Virus record (IMG/VR): IMGVR_UViG_3300048590_001377
Location: 1 to 56,940 of that record
Direction: 5' to 3' (one strand)
Source: a virus
Length of the DNA: 56,940 nucleotides
The notes beneath the pieces were generated by a model that saw only the letters and a program-made list of their open reading frames with translations, did not search any database and was not told the DNA's origin. The position numbers and the translations under genes are program-made. Every line of letters starts with the position of its first letter. Within the stretch, counting starts at the first letter, position 1. Positions 12,201 to 18,400 of the stretch are shown here, one piece after another.

Positions 12201-15200
12201 TTCCGTCAGTTGCGTGGCAAGATCGCCGCTTGCCTTCACCGTGTAGTCATTGGCGCGGTACATGCTGCCGCCTGCCGTCGGCTCACCCAGCACGTTCTCT
12301 GGGTGAGCGAGGAAGTATTGGCTAACGTTGTGCTCGCTCGATTCGCCAGTCTTTGGGTTCTCCAGCTTCTGCCTGCCCGAGTCCACCCATGCGCGTTCAC
12401 CATTCGGGATGCCGTTTTGGTGCTTCTGGAACACCAGCACGTCGGTGACGACTTCCGTGCCGGCGTTGCCCTTGAACGCGGTATCCGGCAGTCGTACAGC
12501 GGCGACCAGGCTGGCGCGTTCGGCGATCCACTTGCGTGCCCGGTTGTCGCGCGCGTCTAGGAAATTGTGCGAGACCACCATCATCGCAACGCCGCCGGGG
12601 CGCAGTTTGTCGATGGTCTTCGCTATGAAGTAGTTGTGAATGCTGAACCCTGAATACGGGCTGCGGTCGCTGTCCGCGATGGGTTCTTCGCCGAACGGTG
12701 GGTTGCCGATTGCAGCGTCAAAGAAGCCGCCCGGAACTTGGTAGTCCTCGAAGCCGCTGTTGGTAATCCGCGCGGACGGATACAGTCCAGCGGCGATCTT
12801 GGACGTGATCGGATCCAGCTCCACGCCAAACAGTTCGGCAGACTGGCGCAAGCGCGCCGGCATCATGCCGAAGAAGTTGCCTGTGCCGACGCTGGGCTCC
12901 AGTAGGCGTCCCTTGGTGAAGCCGAGGCGCTGAAGGCCATCGATCATCGGAGCCACGACTTCCTGACTTGTGAAGTGCGCATTGCGCGTGGACGCGCGCG
13001 CTGCGGCGTACTCGTCCGACGTCAACAGCTCCTTGAGTTCGGCATGCTGCTTGGCCCACTGCTTGTTGTTCTGGTCGAACACACCCTTGAGCGCGCCCCA
13101 GCCGACGTAGCGGGCAAGCTGCTTGCGTTCTTCAGGGGTGGCGACTCGGCCTTCAGCTTCGAGCGTCTTGACGATGCGGATAGCCGCGACGTTCTCGCGG
13201 TACTTTGTGGCCAGTCCGCCCTTGCCGAGGGCTTCCCCGGTGAGGTCGAAGTCCTCTACGGCGTCGGCGGTGCCGGGCTCAGCCCGTACAGTTCCGCGAT
13301 CTCGTGCTTCGCCAGATGCGTCATCGCGCGAGATTCGTACTGCACCTTGGCTTCCGTCTCTTCCTGCTCCCGAAGCGCCTGCAAAAAGATCCCCTGCGCC
13401 AGCAGCGCCTTCACCTGCTTCGGCCACCCCAGCATCCACCGATCCGCGATTTGCAGCGCCAGCGGCGGCATCGCTTCCATCTTCGCGAGCACGTCCGCCG
13501 GATACGAGCGGCGGCTGACCAGATTGTCGGTTTGCTTGGTCTGGAGCATCGACGGCCTCCTGTGCAGGATTATGCGCGTTTTCGGTGGTAGGTGCAACCG
13601 ACAGTGGGGCCTTCCCGGCGGCCGGTACCGCATCGGTCAAGCCATCCCGACCAATGACATTGACCGGGACGCGAACCGGCAAGGTGCCCTTGTTGCTGCC
13701 GTCCACCCACGGGTGACGCTGGACGTGGCTGGCCAGCTCGGCGGCCAGCTCGGCAGCGGTCAAGTCCGCCCGGCCCCACTGGTTGGCACCGCTCTTGCCC
13801 TGGGTGCCATTCGTGGTGCGGTACATCAGGGCAATGCCGCTGGTGGTGGAAGGCACCGCCCCGCGCAGTGTGGTGTCGCCGACATGCACGTAGATCCCGG
13901 TTCCATCCGGGGCGACCATGTGCAGGTACACGTCGCCAGAGCCGGCCATCCCGCTCTCGTTGACGCTCACGGCCTTGGCAGGCTTTCCCTTGCGGTCCAG
14001 CGTCACGGTGTAGCCCTGGTCCTCCAGCGCCTCGGCCACGGCCTTGAGGTAGGCGGACGCATCCTTCAGGAAGGCGTCCTTGGTGTCGTTGCCCTTCTCG
14101 CGGCTGCTCGTGTTCGAGTAGCCATTGATGTGGTCCACGCCCCAGTCGTCGCGCAGGGTGCGCGCGCCGCGGTCGGTGGTGGCCTTGGCGCGGGTCTTGC
14201 GCGGCGGCTTGGCATTGCCGATCGCATCCGCCTGCAGGTCGGCCGGGGTCAACAGCGCGTCGAACTCACGCTGGGCGTCGGCCGCGCTGTCCATCCCCTT
14301 GGCGTCGACGCCAGGGTAGTAGCGTACGCCCTCGTAGAAGCTCAGCAGGTACGGCTTGATCGCATCGCCCAGGTCATCCACCATCGCCTTGGCGTAGTCA
14401 GCGAACTTGCGCACTCCGGACTCAATGTAGGCACCGGCGATGGTCACGCCGTCCACGAACAACTCAGGATCCACACCGCTGTTGAGCTGGCCCAGCTTGG
14501 CCTTGAGCCGCGCTTTCGCGGCTGCAACCTTGTCGCTGGTGAACATCTTGTTGTTGGCGAACCGATCGGCGGTAGCCGCATCGTCGTCTACTATGTCAGC
14601 GTGCGTGGCTGCATCGCCAACCCCTTCAACAACGTAATCCTTCAAATCGCGTGGCCCAAGGATTGAGCGGAATACAGTTTTCTTCCCCTCCTGCGATGGC
14701 GTCGCCATTTCCTTCTTGGCCGAGTAGTCATCGGACCAGTAGATCCAGACATTCCCGCTGTTATCCACAGTGCGAACAACTCCACGAACCTTGGGATCGT
14801 GCACAGAATGGATGCGTCTCCCACGCATTCCCTCCACGCTGGCGTCAAGCTGGTCCAAATGCACATTGCCTGCGTCCTTGGATTCCTTCACGCGCTCGTC
14901 GTATTGCTCGTTGAAGCTCAGGTTGGTGTTTTTTGTTGGCGTGCCTTGCGTGGCGATACCAAGCACGCCATCCACCGCAGCGCGTGCAGATTTGTCGATA
15001 TACCGGATGTTCTTTGGCGTTCCGTCTCGGCTTCGCTCGAAGAGCGCCACCGCACGCCCATCCTCACCCACAACGGCGAACTCACCGCGCTTGGCGGCGC
15101 TGTTGTCTTCGATGCGGTATGTGGGTGTAGCCGGGTTGGCCTTGCCTCCGCCCTCGCTCGATGTCGCAACTTCTTGTCCCGCCTCGTCGTCTAAGATGTC

Positions 15201-18200
15201 TGCGTGCGTACCCTCCTTGAAGGGCGGGCCTGTGCGAACGCGCCCGTGCTCCACGGTGTAGTACGTGCCTGCTTTGCTCTTGCGGATGGGTGATCCATGG
15301 ATGTCCTCGCCGACAATGGGGTCGTTGGCTGGATCGACAGTCTCACGCGGGGTGCTCACAGCCTTCTGCACCGCCTTCGGCCCCACGCGCCCCGTGGAAC
15401 CATCATCAAAGGTGATGCCATAGTTCTTGCCAAGGCTGGTGACTGAGCCGGACTTGCCCTTGTGCGCGCCGCCCGTGATGTTCACGCGGTCGCCAACGAC
15501 GGGCGCGGCAGGTTCGGCGCTCGATTGGGCTGGCTGCGCGGCCTTTTGGTCGGCGTCCGATTTCCGAATTGCCACAAAGCCAGCGCCGTGCGCCGTGATC
15601 TCGTAGTCGTCAAGGTTCTGGCCGTCATCGGTCACGGCCTTCTTCGCCGCCCGCGCGGTCTTGAACGGCTTCTCGCCAGTGCGCGTCGTGATGGCGTAGT
15701 ACGGCAAGCCTGGGCCAGCCGCACGCTTGCTGCCGTCCAGATCAAGGTTCTCGCGGTGGATGGTCTGGTGTCGGTCTTTTGCGCGGTACTGTGTGCCACG
15801 GCTGGTGTACATCGGAAGCTGTGTCGCGCTTTCGTCAGCCAGCGCATCCTTGTGGACAAAGACGGTTTTCCCGTTCACGTCCTTCGTCTTCACCAAGTCC
15901 GAAGGCGAAACGTCACGCTGGTAATGCTTGAGGTGGATGGCCGTCTTGATGCCGGGGGGTGCGACCTGTGCATCAGGCTCGACCGCTTCCGGCGTTGCTG
16001 GCTCGGATGGCGTGGCGGGCTCGTCTTGGGTTTCATCAGGGGCAGCAAGGTCTGCATCAGGGGCAACAATGGGCGGCATGCCGGCACGCTGTTCGTCCGC
16101 GTTCTGCGGCAGGGGTCCATCGGGCGCGGCTGCAATCGAATCCGGTGCAGCATCAGGGAATGGCACGGCGGGCCGTACCGGCTCAGGCGCGGCCACTTCT
16201 GGGGATTGTGCGCTCGCCACTTCTGGCGCCCCGGCACTTTCTGCGGTTGGCGCTGCGGTCGCAGGCGTGAAGCCCTTGCGAATGTCGCGCGCCACCTTGG
16301 TGATGGCCGTGGGCGATACGTCAACGCCGCTGGCCTGCCATGCGTAGGCGATGGCGTCCGAATCCAGTGCTGTGTTTCCGTGCGCGGCAAACTGCGCCTG
16401 CATCTGCGATTCCAGCGCGGCGCGCATATCCTCGCGGCCTGGAATGGCGACTGCGCCGGTTTCCTGATTCACCCACGATGGCGTCAATGGCGCAACGATG
16501 CCATTTTGTGCAGGCGGTACGGCGCGTGGTGGCGCTTCTTCCGGCTGGGGTTCTGGAACTTGGGCTTGATCCTGGGCCGACGGCTCCGCAAGGTCGGCTC
16601 CCAACATGTTGGCCAGCATGGCCGGGTTGCCCATGTTGCGACGCAAGACGGTCTGCAACTCGGCTTCAGCGTCGGTCAGCCCGCCTTCGCCGGCGGCCCA
16701 AGCATCCAACTCGGCGAGCTTGGCTTGGGCGCGTCGCGTCACTTCGTCGGCGGCGATTTGCCGACGTTTCGGCGCGGCATTGGCGGGTGCCAGCGTCTGC
16801 ACCACAGCGGAAAGATCGCCCGAACCGGGTTGTGTCGTCGCCAGTGCGTTGACGGCATCCGATGCGGTACTTGGCTTGGCTCCGGGAAAGGGAATCTGCG
16901 GACGCACTGGCGTGCCGGTTGCCGCAGCATCGGTCACGCCGTTGGGTTTTTGGCTGGTCTGGCCGGTGGCGGGGTTGATGATTGCCGGGCGGGCTTTGTT
17001 CCCAGTCTGCACCAGATAGTCCGCAAGGTTCTGCTCTGCGTAGGCGCGTGTTTCAGGCGTCGGGGCCGAAGCCACATCTTCGCGCAGGCGTTTGATGGTT
17101 CCGGCTTGGATCGCCGCCGTGATGTCCGTAGGGTCGCGGCTCAGAACGCGATCCAATCGCTCGTTCGTATTCCCATCGCTCGGCGCTTGGAGCGCCCCCG
17201 CAGGAACGCCCATTCCAGCGCCCAGCACCGCGCCCAAGGCACCGGCCTTGCCGACACCCTCATCCCACGGGCGAAAGGTCCGCACGTTCTGACTGATTTG
17301 CTCACCGGACTCGGCGATGCCTTCCTCTGCCGCCTCACCCGCGCCACCCAACAAGGCGTTGCGCCAGCGTGATGCGCCCGCTGCGCCTTGCCCGAGCATC
17401 GCTTTTTCGATGGTCGCACCGTGCGGAATCAGGAATGGCGTGACCGCATTGATGGCAAACGACTCGGCAAAGGCGTTCGACTCGGCATTCTTGATGAGCC
17501 AGTCCCGAACATCCTCATCCGAATCCGTTTCCAGCGCCGCCTTGAGCCGCCCAAACTCAGGTTGCGCCTTGAGCTTCTCCATCGGCATGGCTTCGAGCGT
17601 TGCCCGAACCTCGTTGCCCTGGAGTGATCCCGCCATCGCCGCCTGCAATCCGACGTTGAAGGCCGTGGCTGCCCGCTCGCCCGCCAACGCCGACTGCGCG
17701 CCACGCGCCAGCGCACCCGCCGTGGTCGCACCCTTGGCCACCACGCCACCCGGCACCATCTGCGCCAACACCTTGGTGGCTTCCGTTGCCGTGTAGGCCG
17801 GGTTCGTCGCCAGAAACTTGGCGGTATCCCACGCGCCTTCGGTGTCGTTGAGCTGTTCGGCCTGCATTTGGTGGCCCACGGACATCTTGCTGCGCTGGTC
17901 GGCGGCAATGTCGTGGAACACGCCTGCCGCCTTCTTCACGACATCGGGTTGCTCGATATGCAGTGCCTTCTGGATACCCACGCCCGTGCTCGGGCTGAGT
18001 TTCTCGATCGCCATGCGCAAGGGCGAATACGCTACGGCGGCATTGACCAGCCCAACCGGCGCCTCGATCAATCCACCCACGGCGGACGCCACACCTTCGC
18101 CGGCGGCATGGCGCTGATCGGAGATGAACTCACCAAACGTCCGACCGACCGGCGCGGCCGACATGCCGGGGCCGTTGTACCCATCGGCCGCGGGCGGCAG

Positions 18201-18338
18201 CGGATCGCGTGTTGGCGGTTTTGAATCAGACTGCCCAACATCAGGCCGCTGAATCTTCGACCTCAGAACATCGTCGAACAAGCCCGGCGAGCTTTGTCTG
18301 TTGCCATCACCGAGAACATCGTCGAACAAGCCGGCCAT
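216..18338 (-). CDS. Giant polyvalent virion protein (DarB-like methyltransferase/helicase, peptidase, ADP-ribosyltransferase modules), 6040 aa
   Basis: One uninterrupted frame fills a third of the window. The ATG at 18338 is preferred because AAGGA lies six bases before it; an in-frame ATG at 18377 has no ribosome site. Approximate order of parts: two LFDDVL motifs (1-25); helical N-terminal region with a glycine-rich hydrophobic stretch (359-383); Pro/Ala linkers; KOW-like segment (946-990); N6-adenine methyltransferase of DarB type with VGWGALKGVF (1742), EPSVGTGNF (1813) and NPPF (1879); SF2 helicase with GAGKT (2503), DELH (2664) and REGRVIRRGN (3217); HEMVGH (3665); ART-like WHGTPH...GTGAGAQAYG (3793-3830); HEAIGH (4138); a polyvalent-associated segment with EIQSDWHQAGRK (about 4511); and a C-terminal region with a hydrophobic segment (5755-5785). 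DarB-like proteins are packaged in virions and protect entering DNA from restriction. Injection with the DNA is inferred. Each domain is recognised from motifs only. Confidence 0.93.
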   Translation of the reverse strand: MAGLFDDVLGDGNRQSSPGLFDDVLRSKIQRPDVGQSDSKPPTRDPLPPAADGYNGPGMSAAPVGRTFGEFISDQRHAAGEGVASAVGGLIEAPVGLVNAAVAYSPLRMAIEKLSPSTGVGIQKALHIEQPDVVKKAAGVFHDIAADQRSKMSVGHQMQAEQLNDTEGAWDTAKFLATNPAYTATEATKVLAQMVPGGVVAKGATTAGALARGAQSALAGERAATAFNVGLQAAMAGSLQGNEVRATLEAMPMEKLKAQPEFGRLKAALETDSDEDVRDWLIKNAESNAFAESFAINAVTPFLIPHGATIEKAMLGQGAAGASRWRNALLGGAGEAAEEGIAESGEQISQNVRTFRPWDEGVGKAGALGAVLGAGMGVPAGALQAPSDGNTNERLDRVLSRDPTDITAAIQAGTIKRLREDVASAPTPETRAYAEQNLADYLVQTGNKARPAIINPATGQTSQKPNGVTDAAATGTPVRPQIPFPGAKPSTASDAVNALATTQPGSGDLSAVVQTLAPANAAPKRRQIAADEVTRRAQAKLAELDAWAAGEGGLTDAEAELQTVLRRNMGNPAMLANMLGADLAEPSAQDQAQVPEPQPEEAPPRAVPPAQNGIVAPLTPSWVNQETGAVAIPGREDMRAALESQMQAQFAAHGNTALDSDAIAYAWQASGVDVSPTAITKVARDIRKGFTPATAAPTAESAGAPEVASAQSPEVAAPEPVRPAVPFPDAAPDSIAAAPDGPLPQNADEQRAGMPPIVAPDADLAAPDETQDEPATPSEPATPEAVEPDAQVAPPGIKTAIHLKHYQRDVSPSDLVKTKDVNGKTVFVHKDALADESATQLPMYTSRGTQYRAKDRHQTIHRENLDLDGSKRAAGPGLPYYAITTRTGEKPFKTARAAKKAVTDDGQNLDDYEITAHGAGFVAIRKSDADQKAAQPAQSSAEPAAPVVGDRVNITGGAHKGKSGSVTSLGKNYGITFDDGSTGRVGPKAVQKAVSTPRETVDPANDPIVGEDIHGSPIRKSKAGTYYTVEHGRVRTGPPFKEGTHADILDDEAGQEVATSSEGGGKANPATPTYRIEDNSAAKRGEFAVVGEDGRAVALFERSRDGTPKNIRYIDKSARAAVDGVLGIATQGTPTKNTNLSFNEQYDERVKESKDAGNVHLDQLDASVEGMRGRRIHSVHDPKVRGVVRTVDNSGNVWIYWSDDYSAKKEMATPSQEGKKTVFRSILGPRDLKDYVVEGVGDAATHADIVDDDAATADRFANNKMFTSDKVAAAKARLKAKLGQLNSGVDPELFVDGVTIAGAYIESGVRKFADYAKAMVDDLGDAIKPYLLSFYEGVRYYPGVDAKGMDSAADAQREFDALLTPADLQADAIGNAKPPRKTRAKATTDRGARTLRDDWGVDHINGYSNTSSREKGNDTKDAFLKDASAYLKAVAEALEDQGYTVTLDRKGKPAKAVSVNESGMAGSGDVYLHMVAPDGTGIYVHVGDTTLRGAVPSTTSGIALMYRTTNGTQGKSGANQWGRADLTAAELAAELASHVQRHPWVDGSNKGTLPVRVPVNVIGRDGLTDAVPAAGKAPLSVAPTTENAHNPAQEAVDAPDQANRQSGQPPLVSGGRAREDGSDAAAGAANRGSVDAGVAEAGEGAAGAGDLFAGASGAGRDGSQGAVRISRDDASGEARDRGTVRAEPGTADAVEDFDLTGEALGKGGLATKYRENVAAIRIVKTLEAEGRVATPEERKQLARYVGWGALKGVFDQNNKQWAKQHAELKELLTSDEYAAARASTRNAHFTSQEVVAPMIDGLQRLGFTKGRLLEPSVGTGNFFGMMPARLRQSAELFGVELDPITSKIAAGLYPSARITNSGFEDYQVPGGFFDAAIGNPPFGEEPIADSDRSPYSGFSIHNYFIAKTIDKLRPGGVAMMVVSHNFLDARDNRARKWIAERASLVAAVRLPDTAFKGNAGTEVVTDVLVFQKHQNGIPNGERAWVDSGRQKLENPKTGESSEHNVSQYFLAHPENVLGEPTAGGSMYRANDYTVKASGDLATQLTEWVNRLPEGIYQPIDRTESMQKAEVPDGIKVGSYYVDGKGVIQQRGEDTAGAKTADAWTPPNAKAEARMRGMIAVRDALRAQMLLERDPLATDKAIAASRNRLNKAYDTFLKEHGYLNSPTNYRLFKEDSDSDLVQALEFDYDNGISKAVADREGIEPRAASARKADIFERRVAFPQNDMQAVFSAKDALIASLNYRGTVDPAYMARVYGKDQDAIVAELGDLVYSTPEGGIETADAYLSGDVKTKLAEAEAAAKADSAFTRNVKALKAVIPKDKSPSEIHISLGAHFVPSSIVEDFIEHITGAKVSTSYVKSLGRWMFNKTGHIDEVRNAQTWGTPHIGADKIIQQTIDGRTVVVTKTEKVGDSTRTIVLEAETEAAREKQNAIRNEWKSWLWRDPERGEKVLAEYNDKMNRTVRRSYDGSHLSLPGKNPAITLLKHQLDGIWRGLQSRQILLDHVVGAGKTFQIVGMIMEMRRLGIARKPVLAVPNHLTLQWRSEFTRLYPGARVLAARPEDFSKENRPKLFSKIVTGDWDAVILGHSSLKKIGLPSEVEANILKEQIDDLAKAIEEIKRERGDRNIVRDMEGIKRNLEAKMKERLSAAGPRDKVLTFDELGLDALGVDELHEFKNLTYSSTMTKVPGMGNPKGSARAFDLFMKTQWLFKTYGDQAPLITATGTPVSNSLVEMYNVQRYMQYPQMKRDGLHMFDAWARAYGSVENVYEVAPSGSGFRASSRFAKFQNLSSLMADYLSFADVITLDDLKVQEEARGGRFPVPKVKGGRPQLVVAPRSPLVADFMGVPKLSRWPDGGAKFKLDLAHGDTFETEDMDGKVFLRMHKAGDDTQAIALGTYENAEEARAGAVEAALTPEIDLDEKSVLGRFARVRELTRETKGKVNALSLTGEANKAGLDYRLINPNAPDFPDSKINRAVDNIVAEYKAWKKDKGTQLVFCDMSVPISARAALANKPKRAYVRDTDGSVIHRRATLHSLEGAEELPFLIVEARAKTKDRPAAFAVYDAATGHLMADDQPSRAAAKEWAESALAGADARARWVKDREASGELQQEEIDEYNDANEIDTAEVEAVTLQDIAGVSASAGFSVYDDMRAKLIKNGIPEREIAFIHDYSTPSAKAKLFAAVNRGDVRVLFGSTPKMGAGTNVQERAVALHHIDAPWKPSDLEQREGRVIRRGNKLYDRDPEGFEVGIYRYATAQTYDARRWQILEHKARGIEQLRTFDGTINEIDDIDGEASNAADMKAAASGDPLILRETQLRNDVKRLENLEAAHADNVVAARRAAQRSKEDAEKYLPRKLKTIETMLAERLPDTKEGVPTGSAVGGKKISDRKEFTQAIARAVGEIARDVVLGRNPDDLTIKWRGLSFEVTAGVFGSVHVGNDLGDILSFVAKEADSFSASGLITRMNNAVDRLDAQKTSLTEQIEEARTKAERFIEEAAKPFADAENLASARRDFKSVQRLLLMKGPDLQAADKKTLDAGLETQREALRKAGLGDALDEMLAARRGSEGMFSRTDPETGNVVLFSRHNESTDPIENPLSVQEVEDAIAGIRLSSRAGLARNGVKVVVVPDYSGFPPNEDGSPHTFTAGYIPGTSTIAIVAMRVRNARSARKALIHEMVGHFGLNLFPPKVKQDILDRINRTRDGKALSGVWKEIKALYADKSEIEQAEEVFARIAEDTPSNMRLWWDRFIANFLTPALRKLGLVGPITKSELRVLAAEIARGIREGAVQRTAADGSMLEQRVWHGTPHRGIEQTGFKLNKIGTGAGAQAYGYGMNFASRREIAEWYAENVRTDATFGALILSTPVEQKIRGWMQEADRNGDRMAAGVYDELLAGDLTPAVLRRQYADSLRDGEIEQSEHDQAVAAIERAEQLLEGRGQLYHAEIPEDSDLLDWDKPLSEQPEKVRKAIKERAPFEALDFMSGWDIYDAASAYSASEKAGRYVVDGKDPQAGSALLNSIGIPGLRYLDGNSRRDGKGSHNYVIWDEALLTPEKAQITPYYSRAENNKSSFLTSAADVQAAVRNVLDTWKGDKPVVRLVRSVAEARKQGANLPADAPSDVEGWWDGGSTVWIVAGNNRDVARALETLSHEAIGHYGIERVMGKEAWARLVADVKRLRGLKQSDVSPKIWKALQSAERRYGNESAETFAKEFLAIMAEQGIRSGLTMRVVAKIRQFLAKLGIPMNISKAFREAELLDALYRGRKRVTQAPRGQAASTGRPAREMAFSQSTPTFYSAMLDAVSKAQGVPKKGGDAAFWKGWMDGAIRRGEMKQAERDWLGVDDWLAKQDGAVARDHLTDFIRANQVQVQDVVLGDNDAVEAEVEAWWNDESGANEETPYSELTDAERRDARERYRDEVAQYAEGGPDTKFGQYQLPGGENYRELLLTLPVQELKAGDKLGGGTVNWKNADGSYNVTMPDGSKRVIGNDTRQGVYRSNHFDQPNILAHVRFNERTDADGKKVLFLEEIQSDWHQAGRKQGYARADRPDAEVLKLLEDAGYTASHNGTNWVVTSKDGSPVTNKLAGGSAPNQFAANLAQVAQMVLGRRDLRAALGAVPDAPFKATDEWAMLAFKRMVRMAAENGFDRIAWATGEQQAERYDLSKQVDAIRLDGDFDQSIEVSVARDGEGFEHIRSTTKEGLAEIVGKEIADKAINGGQREFRGVDLKVGGSGMRGFYDKILPSAVNKWAKPFGARAGSTRLVGSSTTAELESAAAASGYSRAELDAMPASDRIKAVEAKLKPVHAIDLTPKMRDAALAGQPMFSRKDDATKMPSGVGNLSQDQLDVLRQLGLLSQEQEADLSGREQGNRDERPINEWGERITTEQDKAAYLRLWGRPYGELPDGASPESSAAVGAESRPLERVVRRLSESATRELGGVHDAARDFSVRLGPFSGYQTRARVKNQGMPQEALVVEVFGKEQVEAGVNEEPALTWTIHVGTGEMDVNGPNPDRATFRAFHKRGWADHARGQDGEVAAGWTALRNPDGSASLPMGQILPMLADVHARYRALRKEDRVGLHWSRITGATGGMAGREAAVFFSRPDPTPSNPTGSPLVGNEPAIVSNFEKLLRPGKAVVQAAKNLLEQFRPVWLGAFTLDQLVELAGKRLPQIKHYADILQELDVDRNVMQEEAGTFADEWQKWAAKHREDSIALNDLMHEATIAGTDPAKDFAPLPIMFGGQKLEANKENVKQVLLAIREQMRGRAGDSKREMLARAKEVRGLIKRNARREKDHKTLQEQWQALSPEAQAMYRRARDMYAKRRDQREAALKQRIRDMDMDDRRKQSTIAKIQAMFEAQRVQAPYFPLQRQGDFWISAESPEGEPTYIMREKVGEWQKEIDALKAAGFKIKATGRKGEKARLLEGASAKFITEVIQHLQKTGAPIQAQDDIYQMYLQSLPEMSQRKHSIHRKAVSGYGQDAIRNFASNMLHEAHQIARLKYSHQLEGFVNRAEKHNNAVRKHGDADPKQIAAADAMLSELKKRHEWIMNPSNSRAASTATSLGFVYYLGLTPATALVNLTQVVQTTLPHLSAHPDIGLAKASTLLTSAMKDALRTGGNIGKTLTKPEERRAYRMLVDRGALDKSLAHNLAGLSGGDSTKYNPAYAKAMEIIAFMFHKAEVVNREATGMAAFRAMRLAGKSFDEAVQFATDAIWKTHFNYGNSNRPRWMQSDTAKVLFLFKQYSQNMTWFLGRNAYQALKGETKAVRRQALKTLSGTLGMTGIMAGAMGMPLLPIVFTVLNAVAASFGDDDDYFDAETELRNFLADVLGQRGGRIVTEGVVNELTGANIAGRVGLSDMWVREPNRELEGRDSFAYYLEQLAGPVFGMGKNLFVGKQLMDEGHLMRGWETILPKAFRDGLKAFRFGTEGVNTLRGDPVIEGVSPWQLATQASGFSLAEASAQYEANNAAMKFETHVIGRRQALMDAYAMALRMNDLQAHAKVLDGIRRFNAKYPELGIKASTLRNSLRARQRYSDRSQGGVVLNPNLADRSREQARFGAGSP
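3536..3691 (-). CDS. Candidate overprinted 51-aa gene inside the giant gene
   Basis: This short frame lies wholly inside the giant gene in another minus-strand frame. Its 51-residue product begins MASYPMARRL and ends HGISLYD. Upstream of about 3680 the giant frame has GC-rich third positions. From there to 3536 the nested frame is the one with GC-rich third positions (about four in five), while the giant frame drops to about half and uses codons such as AGA, CTA and GTA. The nested product also reads like a folded helical protein. The ribosome site is weak (GGGGGCGG before the ATG), and an alternative start is at 3676. It may be an expressed overlapping gene, or the remnant 3' end of a gene that the giant frame now reads through. 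Confidence 0.4.
   Translation of the reverse strand: MASYPMARRLSLPPLSERNHALLSAWFADFRNPRRESLEAYMTRHGISLYD
13256..13549 (-). CDS. Overprinted 97-aa gene inside the giant gene, just before the DarB module
   Basis: A complete gene lies in an alternative minus-strand frame inside the giant gene. It has a perfect AGGAGG at 13561-13556, six bases before its ATG. The product starts MLQTKQTDN and contains SYPADVLAKMEAMPPLALQI, WMLGWPKQVKALL and HEIAELYGLS, which looks like a compact helical protein. Third codon positions of this frame are almost all G or C. The giant frame through the same bases has ordinary third positions and encodes low-complexity Gly/Ala/Asp-rich linker. I believe similar small proteins are encoded beside DarB-like genes on plasmids, but I cannot verify that. 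It sits exactly at the junction between the N-terminal modules and the methyltransferase-helicase module. Function unknown. Confidence 0.75.
   Translation of the reverse strand: MLQTKQTDNLVSRRSYPADVLAKMEAMPPLALQIADRWMLGWPKQVKALLAQGIFLQALREQEETEAKVQYESRAMTHLAKHEIAELYGLSPAPPTP
18265..18332 (-). repeat. 20-bp direct repeat encoding the duplicated LFDDVL motif
   Basis: The 20 bases at 18265-18284 recur exactly at 18313-18332, 48 bp apart. On the minus strand each copy encodes GLFDDVL at the very N-terminus of the giant protein. Exact identity at the base level points to a recent duplication of this short motif. It may be a docking or packaging peptide, which is speculation. Confidence 0.8.
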
Positions 18339-18400
18339 CTTGATTCCTTGAGAAAGGGGCAGCCTTTCGGCGGCCATAAGTGTGCGTGAATTGAGCGCGA

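Noticed and set aside
13570-13779. Another minus-strand 69-codon frame near the nested gene
   Set aside because: Gly/Arg-rich composition and no ribosome site; third positions favour the giant frame here.
18339-18377. Earlier in-frame ATG for the giant gene
   Set aside because: No ribosome site precedes it, while the ATG at 18338 has AAGGA at good spacing.
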